From the NCBI GenBank assembly GCA_038373885.1, contig JAWZYV010012517.1:62001-126000 (forward strand): a stretch of DNA of 64,000 bases. The letters run 5' to 3'. Positions within the stretch are counted from its first letter, which is position 1; each line of letters begins with the position of its first letter. The translations under genes were made by a program, and so were the position numbers. The DNA comes from Cheiracanthium punctorium (taxonomy: Eukaryota > Arthropoda > Arachnida > Araneae > Cheiracanthiidae). The notes under the pieces were generated by a model. It was not told where the DNA came from, did not search any database, and saw nothing but the letters and a program-made list of their open reading frames with translations. This document shows positions 53,446-63,192 of this stretch, piece after piece.

Positions 53446-56400
53446 CGTCAAGTTTTGGGTAAGAACAGTTAAAATAGCTTTGGTAAAGTATATTAAAAGC
53501 TGTGCAAGATGTTAAAATATGACGAATGGTGAGATGGGTATGACAGTGGGAACAATCTGGAGTAGGTTCACCTAGGAGTAGGTGTTTATGAGTAAGTCTT
53601 GTGTGCCCGATGCGAAGACGTGTTAGAGTAACGTCCTGCTTGCGGTAAGGAAAAGAGGGCCAGTAGGTGACAGTCGGGTGTATTGAATGAAGTTTATTTT
53701 CCGTTTCGTTGTTCCATTCATTGGTCCAAATGTGCGTTATTGAATATGAGATTTCAGCCTTTATATCACTGTAAGGCAAAGAGCCAGTAAAAGGGAATGT
53801 AGCATGTTTAGCTAAATAGTCAGCATGCTCATTGCCCTGTATCCCAATGTGGCTGGGCACCCAGCAGTAAAGAATATCATACCCGCTATTTATAAGTTGT
53901 CTGTGCATATGGAGGACTTTAGCCATATAACTATTCGAAGGAGAGCCAGATTTGAGATTTTCTAGAACACTTTGAGAGTCTGAGTAAATTATAAAGCACA
54001 TTTTATTTGAGCTAGAAATAAAGCGGAGGCTTTTATAAATAGCGAGGAGTTCTGCTGTAAAAACGGAGCAGAAATTGGGGAGAGTGTAGCTACAAGAGTG
54101 AGAGCCACTTGTATAGGCAAAGCCAACATGGCTCTCAGATTTGGACCCATCACTGTACAGATTTTCATAATTATGGTATTTGGCTTGGTGGTCATGGAAG
54201 AGCTGTTGATATATTTGGGGATCAGTGTTTTGTTTTGTAAAGCCTTTGAATGGCTGTAAGTAGGAGATATGCCATGTGTCCCAAGGTGGGATTACAAACT
54301 GAGAGCAAGTAGAAACTTTCACATCTACTAACTGGGTGCGAGTAAGGCTGCTGCGAGTTCTGAGGCCAAAGTGAGGGGTGCAAGATGGACGATTCTGATA
54401 TAAGCGATCCAGATGAGTGTCAGTAAGAGTATGTTTTAATGGGTGTGAAGGGTGAGAAAGGATGCGGAAGTACGTGTTCAATGACAGCTTATGACGTATG
54501 TGGTTGAGTGCAGGCTCATGACATGTCACATACAGACTTTGTATAGGCGAGGTCCTAAAAGCACCTGAACAAATACCTAGTGCAGTATGATGCACGGTGT
54601 CGAGTTTCTTTAAAATTGAGTTACAAGCTGATCCGTACACACTGCAGGAATAGTCTATCCTAGACCGGATAACAGCACGGTAAATCCGCAACATGGCATC
54701 ACGGTCAGCCCCCCAGGAAGTATTAGAGAGCACCTTTAGAATATTCAAATTCTTTTCACATTTCCCCTTAATGTAAGAAATATGGTCGCGAAACGTTAGT
54801 TTCTTGTCAAGGTATATACCTAAAAATTTGATAGAGTCATGAACTTCTATTTTGTCCCTGTCCATAAAAAGTTCTGGATCAGGATGGATCCCACGTCTTC
54901 GACAGAAATGTACAGCAACAGTTTTTTCTGCAGAGAAGCTGTAGCCGTTGCTATTACTCCACTTCAGAATATGGTTGATCGCTGTTTGCAACTGTCGCTC
55001 AATGCAGCGCATGTCCTTCCCTTGGCAAGAGAGTTGAAGGTCATCTACGTACAAGGTGCCATTAACTGTTGGAGGGAGTTCATTAAGAATGTCATTTATT
55101 TTTATTGAAAAGAGAGTGACGCTGAGAACAGAACCCTGCGGCACTCCCTCTTCTTGTACAAAATTATCAGATAGAGTGCCATTAATGCTGACCTTAAAAT
55201 TACTGAGGCATGAGGAAGTTCTTTATAAAAGCAGGCAGGTTACCCCGGAGGCCTATGTTATAGCAGGTCTTTGAGAATACCGTATCTCCACGTCCGATCA
55301 TATGCCTTTTCAATATCAAAGAAAATAGAAACCAAATGGTTCTTTCCTCAAAGAAGCGTTACGGATTTGCTGTCTCCAATCTTAAGATGTTGTCTATGGT
55401 CGATCTGCCTTTACGGAAGACCGCTCTGGTAAGGATGTATATGGTTCTCTGTTTCTAGAATGTAAACTAAGCCGTGCATTGACCATTCTCTTCCATTAAT
55501 TTGCACAGGCAACTAGTAAGAGCTATGGGACGATAGTTTTTAGGGTTAGTGGTGTCTTTGCCAGGTTTTGGAAAGGGAATGACATATGCATTTCTCCAGG
55601 GGAAGGAAAAGTTTGTTCATTCCAGATTCTATTGTATAGTTGCAAGAGGACCTGATCAGGAGTCATGGGACAAGGTGTTTAAGCATCTCGTAGGTAATTC
55701 TGTCAGGGCCTGGAGAAGTATTGGAAGACTGTCTTAAGGCTTTATTGAATTCTTCGATGGTAAAAGCACTATTATAGGGCAAATGGAAGGAGGTTTTAAA
55801 TTTCATGATTATGCGTTCGGAATGTTCTTTATGTCGACAGGAAGGTATTTGGATAGGAATTATTGCTGGAAGATGTACGCAAGTGTCTGACCGATAGCAG
55901 TTTGCTATATCTTTTGTGTCAGAAATTATACTTATTGTTTACAGACAGACAGGATATAGAGTGGTTGTTATATATTCCCATGGCTCTTTTAGCTTTTCGT
56001 CCATAGCTCTTTACTAGAAGTTGAGATGGAGTTATGCTGGAGACATATGCTATCCACGACTCTTTTTGGCATTGCCGCCTAATTTTTCGTGCGTAGGCTT
56101 TAGCTTTTTTGAAGTTGAACTGAGATTTTCGGTCGTGGGGTACCGCCGGAAGATGGCCCCATGCTTTCTTCTGCTGTTTCTTGGCAAGATTGCACTTTGT
56201 CGTTCCACCACGGTTTTTTATTGTTACGGATGATTGTTGCCCGACTTAGGGATGCTGGCATCTGCAGCTTTAAGGATGATACGGAGGTGACTATGTACAA
56301 ACGACCTCATCAATGTGCCTTCAGTTACAGTAGAGGAAATAGTAGACAATGAAGTGAACTTTGGCCAGTCGGCCCTTTCATAGATTATAGTCTGGGAGTG

Positions 56401-57079
56401 GTATAGTTGTCGATCCGAATTTTGATACAGAGGTGACAGGAAAATCGGAAATGATCACTATTATGTAGGTCAGTTGAGACAGAGAAGTTATACAAGGGAA
56501 GGATAGATGGAGAGCAAATGGCAAGGTCTATGGCATGGAAGGATTTAGTTGGATAGTGGAAGTAAGTATTATCACCGTTATTCATAACTACATAGGGAGA
56601 AGTCTGTTAGGAGTTGTTCTATGTGCTGTCCTCTATTGTTGATGTCTTTGCTACCCCACAAGGGGCTATGAGCATTCATGTCCCCTAAGAGGATGAAAGG
56701 TGGAGGAAGTTGTTGTATAAGACTATTGAGTGAGATTGTGCAGATGGTTTCGATTAGGTGGTAGATATATGCTGCAGATTGTAGTGAGCTGATTTAAGTT
56801 GAATACGTGCAGCTACTGCTTGCAGATTGCTATTAAGGTTGAGCTGTAGTGTGAGGGATAGTTATTGTTAATTAGAAGGGCAACTCCACCGGAGGCCCTT
56901 TCGCTACACTCGTAATCTTTCCGAATAATAGTATAATTGCGTATGGTAGTTTTTATTTTAGTTTTGAGGTAAGTTTCCTGTAGGGCAAGACAGGCGGGAT
57001 TATGGTTGTAAATAAGTGATTTGAGGTCGTCGGTTTTACTTAGGAAGCCGTGGCAGTTCCAAGAAAGCAACAGGGCCAT
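53446..57079 (-). pseudogene. E3 ORF2, decayed
   Basis: The ATG at 57079 opens MALLLSWNCHGFLSKTDDLK, with QETYL following. Frameshifts are dense from 56830 to 55150 (endonuclease end, linker, RT fingers). From 55144 a long frame holds MPQGSVLS, YVDDLQLSCQGKDM, YSDGSKSESHVGFAY, ELLAIYKSLRFI, YSDSQSVLENLKSG and CWVPSHIGIQGNEHADYLAK, followed by CSHCHTHLTIRHILTSC. It then runs into E3b at KLDATLW. The last codons continue beyond E3b at 52106, ending near 52035. The uneven decay (EN-RT worse than palm-RNase H) is unusual for neutral drift. Confidence 0.8.
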
Positions 57080-57091
57080 AATCAGGTGGTA

Positions 57092-58294
57092 TTAGGGATG
57101 ATGGACAATTTTACTCTTAGTCCCTGAAGGTTGAAGTAAGGTACTGGGAACAACATCATCATCCATCACATTGTCTGATATATCAGAGTCGGAGGGTGCC
57201 AAATTTAGGATTGAGTCATCAATGGATCGTTGAGGAAGGATGCGTTTACTTCTAGATTTGTTGTATTTTGCTTTATAAGCAGCAGTTTTTTTAATTTGTG
57301 GTCTATTATGTGTAGAGTTATTGCTTTGAGGTTTTTTTTTGGAAGAGCTTTTTTGAGACACTATGGAAGAATTATGTTGTGTTGTAGTTGTATGTTTAGT
57401 AATGGTAGTTGAACGCAATGGAGAGACTGATAGAGTTTTTGGTGGGTCAGTTTGGGTAGCTATTGATTTAACAGATTTGGTTGCGGCAGAATAAGACAGA
57501 CCGGGTTTCGGTGTACGTGAGTTAATTATTTTACGGGCTTCTGGGTAAGGCAGTCCTTGTGTGGCACGCAAGGACTGAATTTCTTTTTCATAAGACCATT
57601 TAGGACAGGAACGTGAATAGGATGGATGATCTTGTTGACAGTTAACACATTTTGGTGGATTAGAGCAGGTGTCACTTTCGTGGCCAGGAGTCCCACAACG
57701 GGCACAAGTTGGGGAACCACGGCAGGAGGTTTTGGTATGGCCAAACCTTTGGCACTGAAAGCAACGGGTAGGATTTGGTATATAAGGTCTAACAGCACAT
57801 GAAAGATAGCCAGCTTTGATATGAGAGGGGAGTTTAGGAGATTGGAAAGTCAGTATGATGTGTTTTGTGTTCAGTATTTGGTTATTGCGGCGGATGGTGA
57901 TTCTTCTAACTGCGCAGACATTTTGAGATTGAAGATTTTCTAGAATTTCAGCTTCAGAACAATGTATTAGATCTGGCTCAGATATTACGCCTTTTGATGT
58001 ATTGAGGGTACTATGAGGTGATACTGTGACAGATTTTGGACCCAGATTTTTTAATTGCATGATGCTGTGAGCTTGTTTGTTATTAGCTACTTCCACTAAG
58101 AGGTCTCCAGATCTTATTTTTTTTATTTTGACAACTTCTCCAACATTAGCTATTATGCACTTGTGTATAAGAAACGGGGATGTTTGGCCAAAGTTTCCTT
58201 CCTCACATTTAAAAAGAAAAAATTTTGCATTAACACCTCCTGGAGAAGGAGGTTTCGGATCAATGACGTGTGACAATGAAAGTGTCGAATCCAT
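57092..58294 (-). CDS. E3 ORF1, intact CCHC nucleic-acid-binding protein
   Basis: About 400 codons from the ATG of MDSTLSLSHVIDPKPP to a TAA. Residues 25-130 hold KFFLFKCEEGNFGQTSPFLI, then HKCIIANVGEVVKIKKIRSG and GVISEPDLIHCSEAEILENL. Near residues 180-240 come CFQCQRFGHTKTSC, CARCGTPGHESDTC and CVNCQQDHPSYSRSC, three zinc knuckles, the third with altered spacing. A Ser/Lys-rich tail ends in an acidic stretch (DSDISDNVMDDD). This is the RNA-binding partner of ORF2. An in-frame extension of 36 codons upstream is also open. The stop is 10 nt earlier than in other copies. Confidence 0.88.
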   Translation of the reverse strand: MDSTLSLSHVIDPKPPSPGGVNAKFFLFKCEEGNFGQTSPFLIHKCIIANVGEVVKIKKIRSGDLLVEVANNKQAHSIMQLKNLGPKSVTVSPHSTLNTSKGVISEPDLIHCSEAEILENLQSQNVCAVRRITIRRNNQILNTKHIILTFQSPKLPSHIKAGYLSCAVRPYIPNPTRCFQCQRFGHTKTSCRGSPTCARCGTPGHESDTCSNPPKCVNCQQDHPSYSRSCPKWSYEKEIQSLRATQGLPYPEARKIINSRTPKPGLSYSAATKSVKSIATQTDPPKTLSVSPLRSTTITKHTTTTQHNSSIVSQKSSSKKKPQSNNSTHNRPQIKKTAAYKAKYNKSRSKRILPQRSIDDSILNLAPSDSDISDNVMDDDVVPSTLLQPSGTKSKIVHHP

Positions 58295-58842
58295 ATTGGG
58301 GAATGGGGGTTCGGACCCGACCGCACCACCCACCACGGAGCCCAACAAGGGGATGCACAAACGTGCACCAGTGCTAGTCGGGGCTATACGCGCACAGTAC
58401 ATCCCTTAGGCAGCGTCCACCCTTAACGACGTGCCCAGTAGATGCCCGTTTGCTTGATCCCTAGCAGTTGACCGAAATCAGTACCACCAGCCGGTTGATA
58501 CACAGGGGAACGCTGTGCACCTCCCGTTTACCCGAAGCCGAGGCCAAAGCAATGTGTTGGAGAAAAAACCCCTCAATTACCAGGATCCCCATTTCCGGGG
58601 ACACGGGTCTCCACGCACGGCAAACACGTGGGCAGTTTACCCGCCAACAGAAGCTGACGGCACAGAGCGACCACAGCTTCTGAAGGGGGGCCCTCACTTC
58701 CAGAGAAGAAACCACATCGAGGGAGAAGTGGAAGGAAACAGCAGAAGGAGAGAGGAGGGTAGAAGTAGAGGAGCGAAAGATCGCTGGGGCCCCGGGATTG
58801 CGACACCCGTGAAAACCTAAAGAAGGTCTTCCCCCTGAGGGG
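58295..58842 (-). promoter_or_regulatory. E3 5' UTR
   Basis: Leader sequence matching those at 50509-51102 and 62710-63179, from the terminal palindrome CCCCTCAGGGG to ORF1. It includes the shared GGTGTCGCAATCCCGGGGCC-type block and the 36-codon in-frame extension. It directly abuts the E1 RT sequence at 58845. Confidence 0.6.
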
Positions 58843-58854
58843 ATATAAAGGCGG

Positions 58855-61495
58855 TCCAGATGAGTATCTATAAAAGAGTTCTTTAATGGATGTGAGGGAT
58901 GAGAAAGAATGCGGAAATAAGTATTTAATGATAGCTGATGACGTATGAGGGTGAGAGATGGCTCATGACAGGTGACATAAAGACGATGTACAGGTGAAGT
59001 TCTAAAAGCACCGGAACAAATGCGTAGTGCAGTATCATGCACAGTGTCAAGTTTTTTTAATGCAGATTTGCATGTTGAGCCGTACGCACAGCATGCATAG
59101 TCCAATTTTGAACGGATAACAGCACGGTAGATCCGCAGGAGAGCATCACAGTCTGCCCCCAAGAGGTGTTGGTTAAGACCTTTAAAATGTTAAGTTTTTT
59201 CTCACATGCGCTGCGAATGTCAGAAATATGTTTGGCAAACGTAAGTTTTTTGTCAAATGTTACTCCTAAAAATTTTAGAAAATCCTTCTGAACAATATTA
59301 GTATGGCCCAGGTAAAGTTCTGGATCCGGGTGGATCCCACGCTTTCGGCAGAAGTGTGTGCACACTGTTTTTTTGGCAGATATGGTAAAACTGTTGATGT
59401 CACACCATTTCAGAATGCGATTGATGGTACTTTGAAGCTGCCGTTCGATGAGGCGCATGTCTTTACCCTGGCAGGATATTTGGAGATCGTCTACATATAG
59501 GCTACCGTTGACAGGCGGAGGCAGTTGATTAAGAATATTATTGATTTTAATAGAGAAGAGGGTGACACAAAGGACAGAGCCCTGGGGAACACCCTCTTCT
59601 TGAGCGAAATTGTCGGACAGAGTACCGTTGACCCTTACACGGAAGTTTCTGAGGGATAGGAAATTTTTTATAAAAATTGGAAGATTGCCCCGAAAGCCTA
59701 TATTATAGAGGTTCTGAAGGATGCCGTATCTCCATGTTCGGTCGTATGCTTTTTCAATATCAAAGAACACTGACACTAAGTCATTCTTTCTGAGGAAAGC
59801 ATTCCGAATTTGTGTCTCTAAATTTAAAATGTTGTCTATAGTTGACCTGCCTTTGCGGAAGCCACTCTGAAAGGGATGTATATGGTCCCCGGTTTCTAAA
59901 ATGTAGACAAGGCGGGAATTAACCATTTTCTCCATTAATTTACAAAGACAACTAGTAAGGGCTATGGGCCGGTAGTTGCTAGGGTTAGATGTATCTTTTC
60001 CAGGTTTCGGGAAGGGAATAACTATTGCATTGCTCCAGGCAGAGGGGAAGGTTTGTTCTTTCCAGATTCTATTGTAGAGTTTTAAGAGGTTTAGTAAAGA
60101 GTCATAGGATAAGTGTTTCAGCATTTCGTAAGTAATGCCATCAGGACCAGGAGAAGTATTGGAGGATTGCCGTAGGTATTTGGTGAGTTCGTTGATAGTA
60201 AAATCACTGTTGTATGGAAAGTGGGAGGAGGTTTTAAATTTTATTTTTTTTCGTTCACATTGTTGTTTGTAAGAGAAAAAAGGGTTTGAGAAGGAAGTAC
60301 TGCAGGATATAGAAGCAAGAGTTTGACCGATGTTATTTGCTATTTCTTTTGTATCGGATATTATATTATTATTAATGGACAGACAGGTTATTGAAAGGTT
60401 ATTATAGATTCCCATGGCTCTTTTTGTTTTCAACCATAGCTCCTTACTAGTAGTGGTGGGTGTTATGCTTGAGATGTATTTCACCCAAGATTGTTTTTGA
60501 GATTGCCTCCTTATTCTCCTGGCATAAGCTTTAGCTTTTTTAAAAAGAACGAGGTTTTCGGTGGTAGGGTACCGCCGAAAAACACTCCAGGCTTTCTGCT
60601 GCTGTTTTTTTGCTAAAGTGCAGGTTTCGTTCCACCACGGTATTTTATTGCGCCGAGGTGTCATGCCCGATTTTGGAATATTGGCATCAGCTGCTTTAAT
60701 AATGACCGAAGTGACTTTGTCCACGACCTCTTGAATAGTGCCTTCGAGAATGTTGGCGGTGATTTTGGATATTGCTGTAAAGGTAGGCCAATCTGCCTTA
60801 CCATAAATATACCTAGGGGTGGTAAAGGTGCCTTTCGGATTGTAGTAAAGTGGTGAAAGAAAAATCGGAAAGTGATCACTGTTATGTAAGTCACTGGAGA
60901 CTGAAAAGTTATATAGTGGGAGGATAGATGGAGAACAAATAGCTAGGTCTATGGCATGGAAGGATTTAGTAGGGTAGTGGAAGTAGGTATTATCCCCGTT
61001 ATTCATAACGCAAAGAGAAAACTCTGTTAGCAGCTGTTCAATAAGTTGGCCTCTATTGTTTATGTCTGTGCTGCCCCATACGGGGCTATGACCGTTCATG
61101 TCCCCCAGGAGGATAAAAGGAGGATGAAGTTGTTGGATAAGACAATTGAGAGAGGTTTGGCAGATGGTTTCATTCGGGGGAAGATAAATACTGCAGATAG
61201 TAGTAAGATGTTTGAGATGGATCCGAGCGGCAACAGCCTGTAAAGTTGTATTGAGATTGAGAATATAATACGGATATTGATTATTTATTAAAAGGGCAAC
61301 GCCACCGGAGGCCCTTTCCCCAAGCTCATAGTCTTTTCTGAGGATGGTATAATTAAGAATTTGTGTTTGTTTATTGGTTTTCAGATAAGTTTCCTGAAGG
61401 GCAAGACATGCAGGGTTATAGTCATAAATTAGGGTTTTGAGGTCATCAATTTTATTGTGAAAACCGTGGCAGTTCCAAGAAAGCAGCAGAGCCAT
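58855..61495 (-). pseudogene. E1 ORF2, endonuclease and RT, one frameshift
   Basis: From the ATG at 61495 an unbroken frame gives SWNCHGFHNKIDDLK, QETYLK, LGDMNGHSPVWGS and SDHFPIFLSPLYY (endonuclease). RT follows: SPGPDGITYEMLKHLSYDS, FPKPGKDTSNPSNYRPIALT, GFRKGRSTIDNILN, FFDIEKAYDRTWRYGI, GVPQGSVLC and YVDDLQISCQGKDM. Near 59160 a C run is one base shorter than in the other copies (five versus six). The frame then shifts and continues as NTSW/GAD, SKLDYACCAYGS and GAFRTSPVHRLYVTCHEPS until E3 at 58845. With that base and the insertions absent it would be a full ORF2 of about 1,200 residues, the best-preserved RT in the window. Confidence 0.9.
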
Positions 61496-61497
61496 GA

Positions 61498-62709
61498 TCA
61501 AGTGATGTTAGGGATGATTGAGAGCTTGCTTTTAGTCCCCGTAGGTGTAAGTGGGGTACTAGGGATGTCATCATCATCCATGATATTGTCGGAAATGTCA
61601 GAGTCGGTAGGATCTAAGTGCAGTATTGAGTCATTAATGGGCTTTTGTGGAAGGATCTTTTTAAGTCTAGACTTACTGTATTTTGCCTTATAGGCTGCAG
61701 TTTTTTTTATTAGAGGTCTATTTTGAGTGGAGTTGTTGCTTTCGGACTTCTTCTTTGATGTGCTTTTTTGTAGAGCTATGGAAGAGTTATTTTGGGTAGA
61801 GGTTGAGTGTTTAGTTTTAGTAGTGGAAGTAGGTATAGAGACGGGCACAGATTTTGGTGGCTCAGTTTGTATGGCAATTGATTTAACAGATTTGACTACT
61901 GCAGCATAAGACTGACCGGGTTTGGGTGTACGGGAGTTCATTACTTTACGGGCTTCTGGATATGACAGTCTTTGGGTGGCACGCAAGGACTGGATTTCTT
62001 TTTCAAACGACCATTTCGGGCATGAGCGGGAGTATGAAGGATGATCTTGTTTGCAGTTCACACATTTGGGTGGATTAGAGCAGGTTTCACTGTCGTGGCC
62101 GGAGGTCCCACAATGAGCACAGGTTGGGGAACCACGACAGGAAGGTTTGGTATGGCCGAACTTTTGACATTGAAAGCATCGAGTAGGATTGGGTATGTAG
62201 GGTCTAACGGCACATGAGAGGTATCCTGCTTTGATATGGGAAGGAAGTTTAGGTGATTGGAAAGTTAGAATTATATGTTTGGTGTCCAGTGTTTGGTTAT
62301 TGCGTCGGATAGAGATTCTGCGAACTGCACAAACATTTTGGGATTTGAGATTTTCAAGGATTTCAGCCTCGGAGCAGTGTAATAGGTCAGGTTCGGATAT
62401 GACGCCTCTTGATGAATTGAGTGTCCTATGAGGTGATACAGTGACAGGTTTAAGGCCGATAGTTTTTAATTGCATAATACTGTTTGCCTGTTTGTTATTA
62501 GTTACTTCTATTAAGATGTCGCCAGAGCGTATTTTTTTTATTTTAGCAACTTCTCCAACATTAGCAAGTATGGTTTTATGGATTAAAAACGGGGATGTTT
62601 GGTTAAAGTTTCCGTCCTGACATTTTACGAGAAAAAATTTTGCAGTAATAGCTCCCTCAGTGAGAGAGTTCGGAACGTTGACATTAGATAAGGAAAGTGT
62701 CGAATCCAT
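61498..62709 (-). CDS. E1 ORF1, intact CCHC nucleic-acid-binding protein
   Basis: 403 codons from MDSTLSLSNVNVPNSLTEG to a TGA at 61500-61498. The N-terminal half has TAKFFLVKCQDGNFNQTSPF and VGEVAKIKKIRSGDILIEVT, an RRM-like or esterase-free gag region. Three knuckles follow: CFQCQKFGHTKPSC, CAHCGTSGHDSETC and CVNCKQDHPSYSRSC. The tail is basic then acidic. The stop is followed by TC and the ORF2 ATG. The chosen start is the first Met after a conserved 36-codon in-frame extension; starting further up is possible. Confidence 0.88.
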   Translation of the reverse strand: MDSTLSLSNVNVPNSLTEGAITAKFFLVKCQDGNFNQTSPFLIHKTILANVGEVAKIKKIRSGDILIEVTNNKQANSIMQLKTIGLKPVTVSPHRTLNSSRGVISEPDLLHCSEAEILENLKSQNVCAVRRISIRRNNQTLDTKHIILTFQSPKLPSHIKAGYLSCAVRPYIPNPTRCFQCQKFGHTKPSCRGSPTCAHCGTSGHDSETCSNPPKCVNCKQDHPSYSRSCPKWSFEKEIQSLRATQRLSYPEARKVMNSRTPKPGQSYAAVVKSVKSIAIQTEPPKSVPVSIPTSTTKTKHSTSTQNNSSIALQKSTSKKKSESNNSTQNRPLIKKTAAYKAKYSKSRLKKILPQKPINDSILHLDPTDSDISDNIMDDDDIPSTPLTPTGTKSKLSIIPNIT

Positions 62710-63179
62710 ATTGGGGATTGGAAATTCGGACCCGACCGCACCGCCCACCACGGAGCCCAACAAGGGGATGCATGTACATGCACCAGTGCTAGTTGGGTCT
62801 ATACGCGCACAGTACATCCCTTAAGCAGCATCCACCCTTAACGATGTGCCCAGTAGATGTCCGTTTGCTTGAACCCTAGCAGTTGGCTGAACCAGTACCA
62901 CCAGCCGATTGATACACAGGGGAACGCTGTGTACCCCCCGTTTACACAAACGTGTGCAAACACGTGGGCAGTTTAAACCGCCAATAGAAGCTGACGGCAC
63001 AGAGCGACCGCAGCTTCTAAAGGGGGGCCCTCACCTCCAAGGAGGAAACTACGCCGAGGGGGAAAGTGAAGGATAAAGCTAAGAAGAGGGGAGGGTAGAG
63101 GAAAGAGAAGCGAAGGATCGCTGGGGCCCCGGGATTGGGACACCCGTGAAAACCTAAAGAAGGTTTTCCCCCTGAGGGG
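62710..63179 (-). promoter_or_regulatory. E1 5' UTR
   Basis: Homologous to the other two leaders but with a deletion in its middle (near 62940-62970). It ends at CCCCTCAGGGG beside the host hAT codon for Glu. No TATA box was seen. Confidence 0.6.
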
Positions 63180-63192
63180 TTCAATGTTTGAT

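Larger units (their letters stand above)
51766..58842 (-). mobile_element. I-like copy E3, full-length, inserted in E1
   Basis: It lies between ATAAAGGCGG (51756-51765) and ATAAAGGCGG (58845-58854), with two extra bases AT before the right copy. The left end is a six-unit (TTGG)n tail. The right end is the CCCCTGAGGGG terminus. Its 3' end is split by E3b (52121-53445). Removing E3b leaves about 5.75 kb with 5' UTR, an intact ORF1 and a decayed ORF2. Confidence 0.9.
45996..63179 (-). mobile_element. I-like outer copy (E1), full-length, carrying the whole nest
   Basis: The outer element is defined by a 13 bp duplication TTCAATGTTTGAT at 45983-45995 and 63180-63192. Its own sequence is in three pieces: 45996-46633 (3' UTR and end of ORF2), 51103-51765 (RNase H) and 58845-63179 (RT, endonuclease, ORF1, 5' UTR). 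Copies E2 (46634-51102) and E3 (51766-58842) fill the gaps. Removing both would leave about 5.6 kb. Its tail is (TTTG)n rather than (TTGG)n. The 5' end, CCCCTCAGGGGG on the minus strand, is the same as in E2 and E3, so this copy is complete at both ends. Confidence 0.9.

Noticed and set aside
58468..58820. Plus-strand frames in the E3 5' UTR
   Set aside because: GC-rich leader DNA is open in several frames by composition. No motif, and the minus-strand leader explains it.
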